This document shows positions 1 to 9,933 of a stretch of 64,000 nucleotides of DNA, piece after piece; position 1 is the first letter of the stretch, and every line of letters begins with the position of its first letter. The stretch is from Chondrus crispus (Eukaryota > Rhodophyta > Florideophyceae > Gigartinales > Gigartinaceae). The notes under the pieces were generated by a model that saw only the letters and a list, made by a program, of their open reading frames with translations, was not told the DNA's origin and ran no database searches. The translations under genes were made by a program, and so were the position numbers. The stretch lies in the NCBI RefSeq assembly GCF_000350225.1, contig NW_005179262.1, forward strand, positions 22,156 through 86,155. The letters run 5' to 3'.

Positions 1-642
1 ATACTGTACGCATACTTAGCGAAATCGCCCGGATTACAGTTCGCGGGGACGCTCTACTCTGAGAGGGGGGCTGTGTAGTGCACTGTTACGCCTCCCTCAA
101 TCGCGAGGCATACGCGGGATGCCACCCTCCCGGGTGCGCATCCCACGTGTTACCCACGTATGATCGTGTACATGTACCACGTGTAATCGTGTAACTACCC
201 ACCCAGGCATGGCCGGGTGTAAGGCCTGTCGAAGTACGGACAGTCTGTCACTCCACGTCAAGGCGTGTCGATTCCCACGTGTAGGCGGGTATCATAACCC
301 TATACAGGGGGTATTGCGTACTGTACATCGCGGAGGCTGGTACGCCGGTAATTATTGCCGTGTTCTAATTAACTATTAATAATAATAATTATTATTAGTA
401 CGACGTCGACTAGTATATAGTCGACGCTCGACCCTATGTAAAGAAGACACGAAGCTTTGGGTCTACAACTCGGGTTTCTGGAACGGAGTCGTAGCCTCGC
501 GTCGGTCCCCGTCCCACGACGGTACCCTGCGAGCCATCTACGTCCCGATTCCCTCCTGTCTCTACGGCGCGCGTCGTCCCGCCACGCCCGGCTCTCCGCG
601 CGACAGCTGTCCCTACCGCTCCGCCCCTCCTGGGCTCTGTTT
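1..642. other. Unassigned flank, no gene recognised
   Basis: No coding region here can be supported. The left 360 bases are rich in CACGTGT-like and TGTAC-like words resembling those in the copia LTRs further right, but no LTR terminus is visible. Bases 440-642 are GC-rich and open in several frames without any domain I recognise. A 96-base assembly gap follows. Confidence 0.4.
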
Positions 643-738
643 NNNNNNNNNNNNNNNNNNNNNNNNNNNNNNNNNNNNNNNNNNNNNNNNNNNNNNNNNN
701 NNNNNNNNNNNNNNNNNNNNNNNNNNNNNNNNNNNNNN
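643..738. other. Assembly gap (96 N)
   Basis: A run of undetermined bases. Sequence just right of it (739-756) does not match the copia pol found from 757, so the gap or a junction next to it interrupts the element. The size of the missing sequence cannot be judged. Confidence 0.99.
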
Positions 739-756
739 CGCCAGTGTGCTCGGAAG

Positions 757-1095
757 ATCCCACTCAGTGAAGCATGCAAAGAGGCCGCGTGGCTTCGACG
801 CTTCCATGCCGATGTACTTGGTGCGAATTTGGATCCAACAATTCGCGTTGGGTGTGACCACGCTGGTACGATTGCGTTTGCTCAGAACGAATCTACAAAT
901 CGTCGGAACAGGCACATTGATATTACGTATCATTTTGTTCGAGATGCGGTGCAGCGAAAACTGGTCACATTGTACCATTGTCCGACAACAGAAATGCCAG
1001 CCGATATGCTGACCAAACCACTTGGTCGCGTACTGTTTGAAAAGTTCGTGGGCATGGTTGGGCTTTCCGAGTGCAAAGCTGCCCAAAGCATGTGA
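757..1095 (+). pseudogene. Copia pol 3' end (RNase H C-terminus), left-truncated by gap
   Basis: The frame encodes the last 113 residues of a Ty1/copia polyprotein, with the RNase H stretches LSEACKEAAWLR, GCDHAGTIAFAQN and HIDITYHFVRD followed by the usual copia tail (PADMLTKPL). RNase H removes the RNA strand during reverse transcription. It is identical or nearly so to the pol ends at 9584-9922 and 21772-22111. It stops with TGA nine bases... directly before a purine tract and an LTR, as expected for the 3' end of an LTR retrotransposon. The N-terminal part is missing because of the sequence gap. Confidence 0.85.
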
Positions 1096-1097
1096 TC

Positions 1098-1106
1098 GAG
1101 GGGAGG
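1098..1106 (+). promoter_or_regulatory. Polypurine tract of copia array
   Basis: The 9-base purine run GAGGGGAGG lies 2 bases after the pol stop codon and directly abuts the LTR start TATTGC. The same tract is found at 9925-9933 and 22114-22122. It is the expected plus-strand primer. Confidence 0.8.
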
Positions 1107-2357
1107 TATTGCAAATGTGCGACCACGTGCTGTTATCCGGAAAGTGCAAAATCGAGCGACACGTGTACATGACTCGACGGTCCGGACCTTCACCCTATAT
1201 CACCACATGATACGTGTAAATTCTCAGATTTTGGGGTTCTGGGGACGAAAGTGGACTTTTGGAGGGTTATGCAAATTTGCATAAATACCGAAATTTTGCA
1301 TTTGGCCCGAACCGTTATGGGGCTACACAGGCAATACTGCAAATCTATTGGCCCTCAGGTCTAATGCTGCAATTCTATTGGTCTGTTATTGTCCACTGAT
1401 TTGCGGTCATGCTGGTGATATATCTTGAATGATCGGTATACGTTTTAATTACACCATTTCGGCGGTTTCAAGTTGTTCACCATGGTTGTAATGGGTAATT
1501 ACGGGTGGCCTTGGCGCTGGACACTTGTGTGCGGTGTACAAATGTACACATTGCCAGGTTGCTGCGTGTACGTACACTTGTGCACGTCGCCTACATACGG
1601 TCCGGCTCGTGTCCGAGTACAGTACACGTGAATTAAAAGTACAACAAGTATTTCTCGCAAGAGACATGTACTTACGTGAGTATTCAGTGTACGCGTCACG
1701 CTGTATGCGACCCTTGCATCAGCATGGGCCGTTGTACTACACTCTCGTCAGCATGCGACGTTGTACTGTGCTCTCGTTATGGTGCGCCGTTGGATGCAAG
1801 TTGATGACAGTACTCGTGTGATTCACATCGGATATCACGTGAGATGTGTAGAAAGTCTGGATGCACATTGTTGCTACCCGTCATAGTTGTCTGGCAGTGT
1901 GTACCGAAATTAGTAAGGTACGAAACAAGGGCATGTATGGGGACTGAGATATGACAGGACTTTGCGTTGTTGGAAATAGAGAGATGCCAAGTTGTTCATT
2001 GTGCAAGAATATATTCTGTCATGTCTGGATGCAGATTAGTAAGGTGTGAAACGATTGCATGTATAGGGCCGTGGTTTACAGTCACTAGAAATGTGTAGAA
2101 ACTGTTGTGCACTGATAGCCAATAGTTAATTCGTAAGGTGGAAATAGAACAGTGTGGACGGGCCAGAAGAGGACCGCGCTTGGTCGCGCATATGGTGAGT
2201 ACGGTTTACCAGGTGCCAAAGTAATGGGATAGTGTAACACTCAAAGTGTATAAGTATCGCCGAAAGACGGCTCCAAGTAAACCTCGGCACCAACTCCTTC
2301 ACTCACACACATCAACCTGCCCTCCTTCTTTCTCTTGCCCCTCCGAACCTACCATTA
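1107..2357 (+). repeat. LTR-A, 3' LTR (copia family A)
   Basis: This 1.25-kb LTR starts TATTGC after the polypurine tract and ends ACCATTA, where it abuts inverted pol (2358). Further copies lie at 6818-8070 (-), 9934-11180 (+), 15641-16893 (-), 18611-19800 (+, truncated) and 22123-23375 (+). A TATAAG box is at 2249-2254, about 100 bases from the LTR end. A perfect 18-bp palindrome of octamer type, TTATGCAAATTTGCATAA, is at 1267-1284 and is kept in all copies. The ends are TA...TA rather than the usual TG...CA. Confidence 0.85.
2249..2254 (+). promoter_or_regulatory. TATA box of LTR-A
   Basis: TATAAG in the context GTGTATAAGTATCGCC. The same core (GTATAAGTA-CGCC) recurs at the matching position of the otherwise different LTR-B family, for example on the minus strand at 8573-8578. 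This conservation between families supports a real core promoter driving the retrotransposon RNA. Confidence 0.55.
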
Positions 2358-5300
2358 TTTCATATCGAATCGTTTGTTGAGTTCATTTTTCATCCATAAT
2401 ATGGCCTCCAAGTCACTTCCAGCTAGCAGCAGATCGTCCACGTACAACGCGGCAGATCGTCCACGTACAACGCGATAATCATGATGACATTGCCTTGACG
2501 TCGAATGTAAAGACATGGGTCGCTGTGTGTAGTGTTGAAACCAAGTTCAGTGATCAGAAACTCATCGATCTTACTATGCCATTGGCGATGGGCTTGCTTA
2601 AGACCATAGATTGCTTTCAGAAGTTTACACACCGAATCAGGTTTGACTTTGTCGATGCATCCTTCAGGTTGCTCCATGTAGATTTCTTCGTGAAGTTCAC
2701 CGTTGAGGAAGGCAGTCACCACGTCCATTTGATGCAGCTCAAGGTCAAAGTGCGCAACCAGTGCCAGCAGCAGACGGATAGTTGTGAACTTGATGACAGG
2801 GGCGAAAGTCTCAGTGTAATCGATGCCTTCTACTTGTTGAAAGCCTCGTGCCACAAGACGTCCCTTTGCAGTTTCGACTAACTTTCCGGACTCGTCAGGA
2901 AGTTGCTTCACTCCGAAAACCCACCTGGACGTCAGGACGTTTGATGCTTGAGATCTTGGAACAAGTGACCATATTTTGTTTTTGTGTTGTGAAGCAAGTT
3001 CTTTGTCGATGCCCTTCTGCCAGAAGCGAGCTTTTGGAGAATCCATAGCTTGCTTGTACGAGTTTGGGATTTCCGTTATCACATGGGCGTGGCTAAGGAG
3101 TCCAGCAGTCACCAAAGCTGCTGCCCACCACGCCCCAGGCGTTTTGCGAACGCGAGTGGACCGACGGAGATTAGTTGGCAGATCAATCGTTTCTTCCTCA
3201 ACTACGTGTTGCTCAACTGTTTCGGTGGTTTCGTCCTCCCCTGCAGTTGGGGAGGAGTTGGAGGATTCATCAGGGTCTTGTTGTTCATCCGGCGATGATG
3301 CTTCTGATGCCACTGCATCATTTTCTGCAACTTCCTCATCGATGTTCAAGTTGATTGCGTCATCATCAGTTGAAGCCTCCCCGTTTGTATCCATCGGTTC
3401 ACCAGATTTGCCTCCCGTGGACTCGTCAAAAGTAACATCTCTGGATACGATCACTTTGTGCAAATCACCATCCCACAACTTGTAAGCTTTCGTATTTTCA
3501 GCATACCCCAGAAACATTGCCTCCTTTGCACGGGCGTCAAGTTTCTGGATGTTGTGTTTTGGTAATGTATACCAACACTTTGAACCGAAAACACGCAAAT
3601 GACCAACATTTGGCACAGATTTCATCCATAAGTGGTAGGGGGTCATCTTGGGGGGAATGGCACGTGACGTGACTCGATTTCGAACGTACACTGCATTGGC
3701 AAGTGCTTCTGCCCAGAACCCCTTTGTAACTTTCTTGTGCGCTAGCATGGAGCGCACCAAGTTTGCCAAAGTTCTGTTCAGTCGCTCGGCGACGCCATTT
3801 TGCTCCGGTGTGTACGCGGTCGTCATTTGATGCTGAGTACCATTCGCAATCAGAAAAGACTTAAACTCCGTAGACAGATACTCACCAGCTCGATCGGTGC
3901 GAAGCACTTTGATCTTGCGACCAGTGTGAGTCTGAGCAAGTTGTGCAAACATTTTGTATCGGTCAAATGCTTCTGATTTATGGTGCATAGGGTACACTAC
4001 TGACCAGTTTGAGTGATCATCTATGAAGGTAATGAAGTACTTGGCACCACCAATGGACTGCACCTCTAAGGGGCCACAAACATCAGAGTGAACTAAGTCT
4101 AGACAGAAGTATGCCCGCCTCGAGGACCGCTCTTTTGGGATCACAGATCGAGTGGCTTTGCCGTAGACGCACGCAGAACATTTTTCAGAGATGCAATCAT
4201 TGTCAGTATTGTGGATTTTGTTAGCCTCATTACCAAGTAGTTTGACTCCACTTACCACATTGTCACGAATCATCGAAGCAATACCTTGAGAATGCACATG
4301 TGCGAATCGCTCATGCCACGTTTGCAGAGTGGCAGCATGTGCAGATCCGATGTCACTGACGATGTCGAGAACGTAAAGTTCTCCAACCAATGTCGCAGTC
4401 GCCACTACGGTTGAGCCTCGCCTGACCATGCATTTTCCATTTTCGAACCCAACTTTTAGTCCAAGTTCAGTCATTCGACTGACAGAGAGCAGAGAGAACG
4501 CAAAGTCCGGAACGTGCAATACATCCGTCAACTTGCACGGTTCGATGCGGCCATTCACATTTAACTTCAAGTGAACGTCACCACGGCCGGCAACCTTTGC
4601 ACTAGCCTTGGTTCCCATCTGAACAGAGGCGGATTCAAGTGGCTCATACGTCGCCAACAAAGATCGGTCATATGTAATATGAGCTGTACAAGCTGAATCT
4701 ACGAGCCACGAAGGAAACTTCTCCATATCGTTCGTGTGCGAAGCTTTCGACATCAGACATGTGAAGTCGACGCTGTTTACAACCATGTCGGGATCAGGTT
4801 TCTGTGTGACAAATGCAGATTGTTTCCGCTGAGACACACGCCGTTTATATGTGCTAGGAGGAGCCGGGCGACGGCCATTCAACTCCTTTCCCCAGCAGCG
4901 GGTTGCCGTATGGCCTGTATGACCGCAGTTCGTGCATTTGTAATCGTTTATGTCCCGATTGTTCGGGGCATGATTAACAAGAGCCGATGTCTGTGAGGAA
5001 CTAGACTTCATGTTCACTCGTTGCTCTTCCTGCAGCAGACGACTTTTCACAAAGTCCAAACTGAATAACTTTTCCTCATTACCGAGAGCATCAAGTGCAA
5101 CGATGAGAGCCTCGAAACGGGCAGGCAGACCGTTGAGCACTGCCATGGCCATCTCCTTGTCATCGATGTTTACGCTCATTGACTTGAGGATGGCTGCCAG
5201 CTGCTTGACACGATTGATGTATGCAAGCACCTTTTCACCGGAAAGCATCTTCACAGTGTAGAACTCACGACGTGCAGCTAGTTTGTTCAGCAAAGTGTGC

Positions 5301-5617
5301 CTCTCAAACACGTTGACAATAGCTTCCCACATCTCATGAGCAGTATCAACATCACGTACATGCTCAAGATGCTCATCTGATAGGGAGAGACCAATCAGTG
5401 CTTTAGCTTTACTGTCACCTCTGATCCACTTCTTACGCTCTTCCGTGCGTTCCTCACTCGGAACTCTTCCCTCAACGATGTATTGGTCAACATCACGTAG
5501 AGCAAGCAGAAGTTGCATTTTCTGCTTCCACACGTAGAAGTTGGAGTCCGTCAGTTTGTCGATTCTGATGGATCCTCGTCCTCCTTGATCTTCCATTTTA
5601 GTGCAAATAAACTTCAA
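2358..5617 (-). pseudogene. Copia gag-pol 5' half (gag, protease, integrase, RT N-terminal part), unit 1
   Basis: An open frame of 1064 residues (5617 to 2423) encodes most of a Ty1/copia polyprotein. In order: a gag domain near residues 25-200; a CCHC knuckle (C228, C231, H236, C241); a protease motif WLVDSACTAH with Asp307; an integrase HHCC region near 435-485 and core D512, D575, E611 (exact D-35-E spacing, GVAERLNRT); and RT from about 875, reaching the catalytic YVDD. A 23-bp tandem duplication at 2429-2474, exactly at the YVDD codons, shifts the frame. The remaining homology ends at 2358, where an LTR terminus is joined. Stops are otherwise absent, so decay before this event was slight. 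Confidence 0.9.
2429..2474. repeat. 23-bp tandem duplication in the RT catalytic region
   Basis: Two perfect adjacent 23-bp copies (2429-2451 and 2452-2474) cover the codons for ALYVDDL. 23 is not a multiple of 3, so the RT frame is lost. The uninterrupted copy at 21100-21140 has one copy only. Unit 2 has the same duplication at 11252-11297, so it predates amplification of the array. Confidence 0.9.
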
Positions 5618-5768
5618 GTATTCGAAAATCCGTTCGGGGATCCCAAGCCGTTAACCGATAGTCAACACAATGGCAAGCCCACCCGTCTAAGAAGTTCGAT
5701 ATGATTACTATAAAGTTGCACTAGGAGAAATTTGCGAACAGATATGTGAATTTATTTGGATGAATTCC

Positions 5769-6311
5769 CTAACTATTCTGTTCACAAACTACCTTTAAGT
5801 GTGCGGCACCGTTCTCGTGGCACTTCAGGTGCCCGTGAGACTCAAACACGCGATTGCAAGGGATACAACGCGGAGTCTCCTTAGCGTTGGCAACTTGAAT
5901 GCGATGAGACCTAGACTGAATGTGGTCGTAAAAGGCCTTCGCACTATTGCCACTAACGCCGCACACTTTACAATATCGCTTATACCGCGGGCACACCTTA
6001 CGATTCCTCTTGCGCTCACGCTTGAACTGCTTATCCGCGAGAACAGCCGCTTTCCGAGCAGAAAGTCGATGCGTTGTTTTCTTTATTGGTGCGGGAACAG
6101 AGCGCGGAATACGAGGAATCCTATAAGGTGCGGTACTCGAGGAGGGACCCGGAAGCGCGAGCCGAGGCGAAGTTTGATCCTCAGGCTCAAGCACCTCAAC
6201 GGATACGACCTCCGATGTCCGAACCGTTCGACCGGTGACCAGCTTCCCAGGCGCAGAGCGCACCGGTACTAATTCCAGATCTAACACAACCCCGTAAAAA
6301 CAGGTATTCAC
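5769..6311 (-). CDS. Accessory zinc-finger protein of the copia element, unit 1
   Basis: An intact 180-residue ORF lies between the 5' LTR/leader and gag, on the same strand as gag and 151 bases upstream of its ATG. The C-terminal third holds two fingers of the form CX2CX12HX5H: C114, C117, H130, H136 and C149, C152, H165, H171. This is the U1-C/matrin/JAZ spacing, which in known proteins often binds RNA or double-stranded RNA. A basic stretch (residues 78-112) precedes the fingers, and the first 75 residues are Pro/Ser/Val-rich without a domain I know. An extra ORF upstream of gag is unusual for copia elements. Role inferred only: nucleic-acid binding, perhaps packaging or regulation. Confidence 0.7.
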   Translation of the reverse strand: MNTCFYGVVLDLELVPVRSAPGKLVTGRTVRTSEVVSVEVLEPEDQTSPRLALPGPSSSTAPYRIPRIPRSVPAPIKKTTHRLSARKAAVLADKQFKRERKRNRKVCPRYKRYCKVCGVSGNSAKAFYDHIQSRSHRIQVANAKETPRCIPCNRVFESHGHLKCHENGAAHLKVVCEQNS

Positions 6312-6803
6312 AATAAGGAATATGAAGATAATCGTCAGTAACAGATTTTGGAATTATTGCTCTTAAGAACCACCAAAACGTGCAAAGACAATCACTTAGA
6401 TGTGTAGGAAATGGAAAGAAACTCAAAACTTACTTTGCATGAGAGAACGAAGAAAAACCAATTACGAGATTGACGACGACGGCGGTAGCGGGATCGGAAA
6501 CGAAGACGAAGACCAAAGACAGAGACAGCAGCAAGAACCACAGCAAGAACGAAAGCCAAACCAAAAACGAAGACAACGAAGACAGCGGGGGCGATGACCA
6601 AAACCACTTCACACAAGAGACCAAGAACGACAGCAGCAGCGAAAACCAAAACCAAGAACGACGGCAAGAACGAGAGCGACAACGACAGCAAGAAGACCAG
6701 CGGAAAGAACGACGAGAGACGGCAGCGAAAACGACAGCGACGACGACGGCAGAAACAATGGAACGAGAACGACAGACTCATGCAGTGAAACGACAGCGAG
6801 GGA
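6312..6803 (-). other. Copia leader, low complexity
   Basis: This is the region between the primer binding site and the zinc-finger ORF. On the plus strand it is a long run of CGA/CAG/AAC-type purine-rich triplets (6465-6780), which creates several overlapping low-complexity frames on both strands. I regard none of these as genes. The same sequence is at 15135-15626. Confidence 0.6.
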
Positions 6804-6812
6804 CTGGGCCCA
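6804..6812 (-). promoter_or_regulatory. Primer binding site (copia family A)
   Basis: On the minus strand TGGGCCCAG lies 5 bases inside the 5' LTR end, beginning with the TGG expected to pair with a tRNA CCA tail. The same 9-mer lies 5 bases inside LTR-B at 20363-20371 and again in unit 2 at 15627-15635. The tRNA identity is not determined. Confidence 0.55.
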
Positions 6813-6817
6813 TATCC

Positions 6818-8070
6818 TAATGGTAGGTTCGGAGGGGCAAGGGAAAGAAGGAGGGCAGGTTGATGTGTGTGAGTGAAGGAGTTGGTACCGAGGTTTACTT
6901 GGAGCCGTCTTTCGGCGATACTTATACACTTTGAGTGTTACACTATCCCATTACTTTGGCACCTGGTAAACCGTACTCACCATATGCGCGACCAAGCGCG
7001 GTCCTCTTCTGGCCCGTCCACACTGTTCTATTTCCACCTTACGAATTGACTATTGACTATCAGTGCACAACAGTTTCTACACATTTCGAGTGACTGTAAA
7101 CCGTGGCCCTATACATGCAATCGTTTCACACCTTACTAATCTGCATCCAGACATGACAGAATATATTCTTGCACAATGAACAACTTGGCATCTCTCTATT
7201 TCCAACAACGCAAAGTCCTGTCATATCTCAGTCCCCATACATGCCCTTGTTTCGTACCTTACTAATTTCGGTACACACTGCCAGACAACTATGACGGGTA
7301 GCAATAATGTGCATCCAGACTTTCTAAACATCTCACGTGATATCCGATGTGAATCACACGAGTACTGTCATCAACTTGCATCCAACGGCGCACCACAGCG
7401 AGAGCACAGTACAACGTCGCATGCTGACGAGAGTGTAGTACAACGGCGCATGCTGATGCAAGGGTCGCATACAGCGTGACGCGTACACTGAATACTCACG
7501 TAAGTACATGTCTCTTGCGAGAAATACTTGTTGTACTTTTAATTCACATGTACTGTACTCGGACACGAGCCGGACCGTATGTAGGCGACGTGTACAAGTG
7601 TACGTACACGCAGCAACCTGGCAATGTGTACATTTGTACACCGCACACAAGTGTCCAGCGCCAAGGCCACCCGTAATTACCCATTACAACCATGGTGAAC
7701 AACTTGAAACCGCCGAAATGATGTAATTAAAACGTATACTGATCATTCAAGATATATCACCAGCATGACTGCATATAAGTGGACAATACCCGACCAATAG
7801 AATTGCAGCATTCGAACCGACACCCAATAGATTTGCAGCATTGCCTGTGTAGCCCTCTATAACGGTTCGGGCCAAATGCAAAATTTCGGTATTTATGCAA
7901 ATTTGCATAACCCTCCAAAAGTCCACTTTCGTCCCCAGAACCCCAAAATCTGAGAATTTACACGTGTCATGTGGTGATATGGGGTGAGGGTCCGGACCGT
8001 CGAGTCATGTACACGTGTCGCTCGATTTTGCACTTTCCAAATAACAGCATGTGGTCGCACATTTTCAATA
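6818..8070 (-). repeat. LTR-A, 5' LTR of unit 1 (inverted)
   Basis: This is a full-length 1253-bp LTR. Its inner end (ACCATTA) faces the primer binding site and leader. Its outer terminus (TATTGA) is joined directly to pol codons at 8071. It differs from the 3' LTR in several patches, for example GGGTGTCGGTTCGA versus a different 14-mer near 1362, and by C-to-T type changes near the outer end. The two LTRs have therefore diverged since they were made. Confidence 0.85.
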
Positions 8071-9922
8071 TGAAAGACCTTGGCGAGGCGAAGACTTGTA
8101 TTGGTCTAGAAATCGACCGTATACGTTCTAAACACGTCCTGACCGTCACACAGTCGAAGTATGCCCAAGCAGTACTGAAACGGTTCAAAATGTCGGCATG
8201 CAATCCTTGCGTTACTCCGATGGAACAGTCTCGACATGTCACCATGCAAGTTGCCGAAACTGGCACTGATGACAACCCATGCTTTGAACCATATCGTCAG
8301 GCCATTGGATGTCTAATGTTCCTAATGGTCGGGACCCGCCCCGACATGGCGTTTGCCATTGGAAAGTTATCTCAACACTGTGCCGACCCTCACGATTCGC
8401 ATTGGACAGGTGTGAAACGTGTTTTGAGATACTTGCATGGGTCCCAGCATCTTGGAATAGTGTTTGGTATAATGGTAGGTCAGCGGGCCGAAGGGGATTC
8501 GAAGGACGGTTGATGAGGTGAAGTTGAAGGATTGGGTACCGATTTACTTCGAGTCGCCAACTTCTGGCGCTACTTATACACTTCTGCAATCTTCTTGAAC
8601 TCAACTACCAAACACTACGACACACAAACTACAAATGTATTGGCTCTAACACATGTGCCCGTCTTGCTACTCAGCCAAACTGGCGATGGCCCAACAAACA
8701 TAACAGAAAACCGCCTTACGAATTACCACTGTCATGACGGAGAAATTAGTAAGGCAGTACAACAAAGCACAGCAAAGCACAAATTCCCTTACTATTCCAA
8801 ATCCAGCGTGGCACAAATTCGTAAGGCACGTTTACAGCTCACACGTTGCCTTACGAATTCAAATCAATCCTGCAAGGACTGTTTACAGCGCACACGTTGC
8901 CTTATGAATCTGAATCTCTCGTGAGGCCCTGTCCACTGTCAATTACAACAGTGCACATTTTGCCTTACGAATTCAAAACTCGCGCAACGGTATCTTTGTG
9001 TCCTGCTGTACCCATGCTGCACTCCATGGACGCTGTAAACCTTCGGCACGTGCCAGGCACCCGCCACCAAGGTTCCACACTTTGTCTGTAAGACTGCAGG
9101 CGTACTGTACGCGTCCGACAGTGTAATGAGGACATGTGTCCATGTCGTACACGTGTCAGGCGGAGAAAATGAAACATGCTCAGATTGTACTGTACAGTGC
9201 AACCGTGTACATATTTCACACCTGTACACGTTGAAAACCAAACTTGCTCCTGAAGTACTGTAAAGTGCAACCGTGTACAGAAATCACACGTGTACACGTT
9301 GAAAATCAAACTTGCTCAGCTCGTCACGCGTAGTGTTTTTGCTTTTACATGTGTCATACCTGTCGTTGTGTGTCATGCATATCAGCATGTGGTCGTAGAA
9401 TTACAACATGGTAAAGTTGATCTTGGTACGGAACTTCATGGGTATAGAGACGCTGATTGGGGCGGATGCCTTGAATCACGAACATCAACGAGTGGGTACG
9501 TGTTCAAGCTTTGTGATGGGCCTATCAGTTGGGCTTCCCGGAAACAAACAGTAGTTGCAAAGTCTACTTGTGAGGCAGAATACATCCCACTCAGTGAAGC
9601 ATGCAAAGAGGCCGCGTGGCTTCGACGCTTCCATGCCGATGTACTTGGTGCGAATTTGGATCCAACAATTCGCGTTGGGTGTGACCACGCTGGTACGATT
9701 GCGTTTGCTCAGAACGAATCTACAAATCGTCGGAACAGGCACATTGATATTACGTATCATTTTGTTCGAGATGCGGTGCAGCGAAAACTGGTCACATTGT
9801 ACCATTGTCCGACAACAGAAATGCCAGCCGATATGCTGACCAAACCACTTGGTCGCGTACTGTTTGAAAAGTTCGTGGGCATGGTTGGGCTTTCCGAGTG
9901 CAAAGCTGCCCAAAGCATGTGA
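8071..9922 (+). pseudogene. Copia pol 3' half (RT C-terminus, RNase H), unit 1, split by LTR-B
   Basis: The frame opens exactly at the TGAAA junction (MKDLGEAKTCIGLEIDR) and carries the RT thumb region up to 8464. A solo LTR of another family (8470-9408) interrupts it. From 9409 the frame continues through RNase H (GYRDADWGG, CEAEYIPLSEAC, GCDHAGTIAF, HIDITYHFVRD) to TGA at 9920-9922. The upstream half of the gene is on the opposite strand at 2358-5617. The catalytic YVDD is not in this half. A purine tract and LTR follow directly. Confidence 0.85.
8470..9408 (-). mobile_element. Solo LTR-B inserted in copia pol (unit 1)
   Basis: A 939-bp LTR of a second copia-like family, reading TGTTGTAATTC at its start (9408) and CCTACCATTA at its end (8470). 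It is flanked by the perfect 5-bp target duplication TGGTA (8465-8469, 9409-9413). The uninterrupted pol at 21600 has one TGGTA. It carries a TATAAG box (8573-8578) and several copies of the motif GCCTTACGAATT in both orientations (8712-8980). No internal region is present, so it is a solo LTR made by LTR-LTR recombination. Confidence 0.88.
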
Positions 9923-9924
9923 TC

Positions 9925-9933
9925 GAGGGGAGG
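9925..9933 (+). promoter_or_regulatory. Polypurine tract, unit 1 to LTR
   Basis: GAGGGGAGG lies directly between the pol stop (9920-9922) and the LTR start at 9934. It is identical to the tract at 1098-1106. Confidence 0.8.

Noticed and set aside
1449-1821. ORFs inside LTR-A and its inverted copies (for example 1525-1821, 7354-7650, 16177-16473)
   Set aside because: They recur only because the LTR recurs, occur on both strands, and lack coding features.
2495-4996. Plus-strand ORFs opposite copia gag-pol (2976-3485, 4736-4996 and others)
   Set aside because: Mirror frames of a strong minus-strand polyprotein with clear domains.
6392-6820. Several frames on both strands in the copia leader (also 15215-15643), rich in Gln/Arg/Lys or Leu/Ser/Phe
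   Set aside because: They arise from low-complexity triplet-like sequence in the untranslated leader. There is no domain, and all frames are open for the same reason.
8846-9309. ORFs in LTR-B (for example 8939-9241 minus, 9290 plus start)
   Set aside because: LTR sequence. The plus ORF from 9290 simply reads from the LTR into RNase H codons at 9409, so its first 40 residues are not native.
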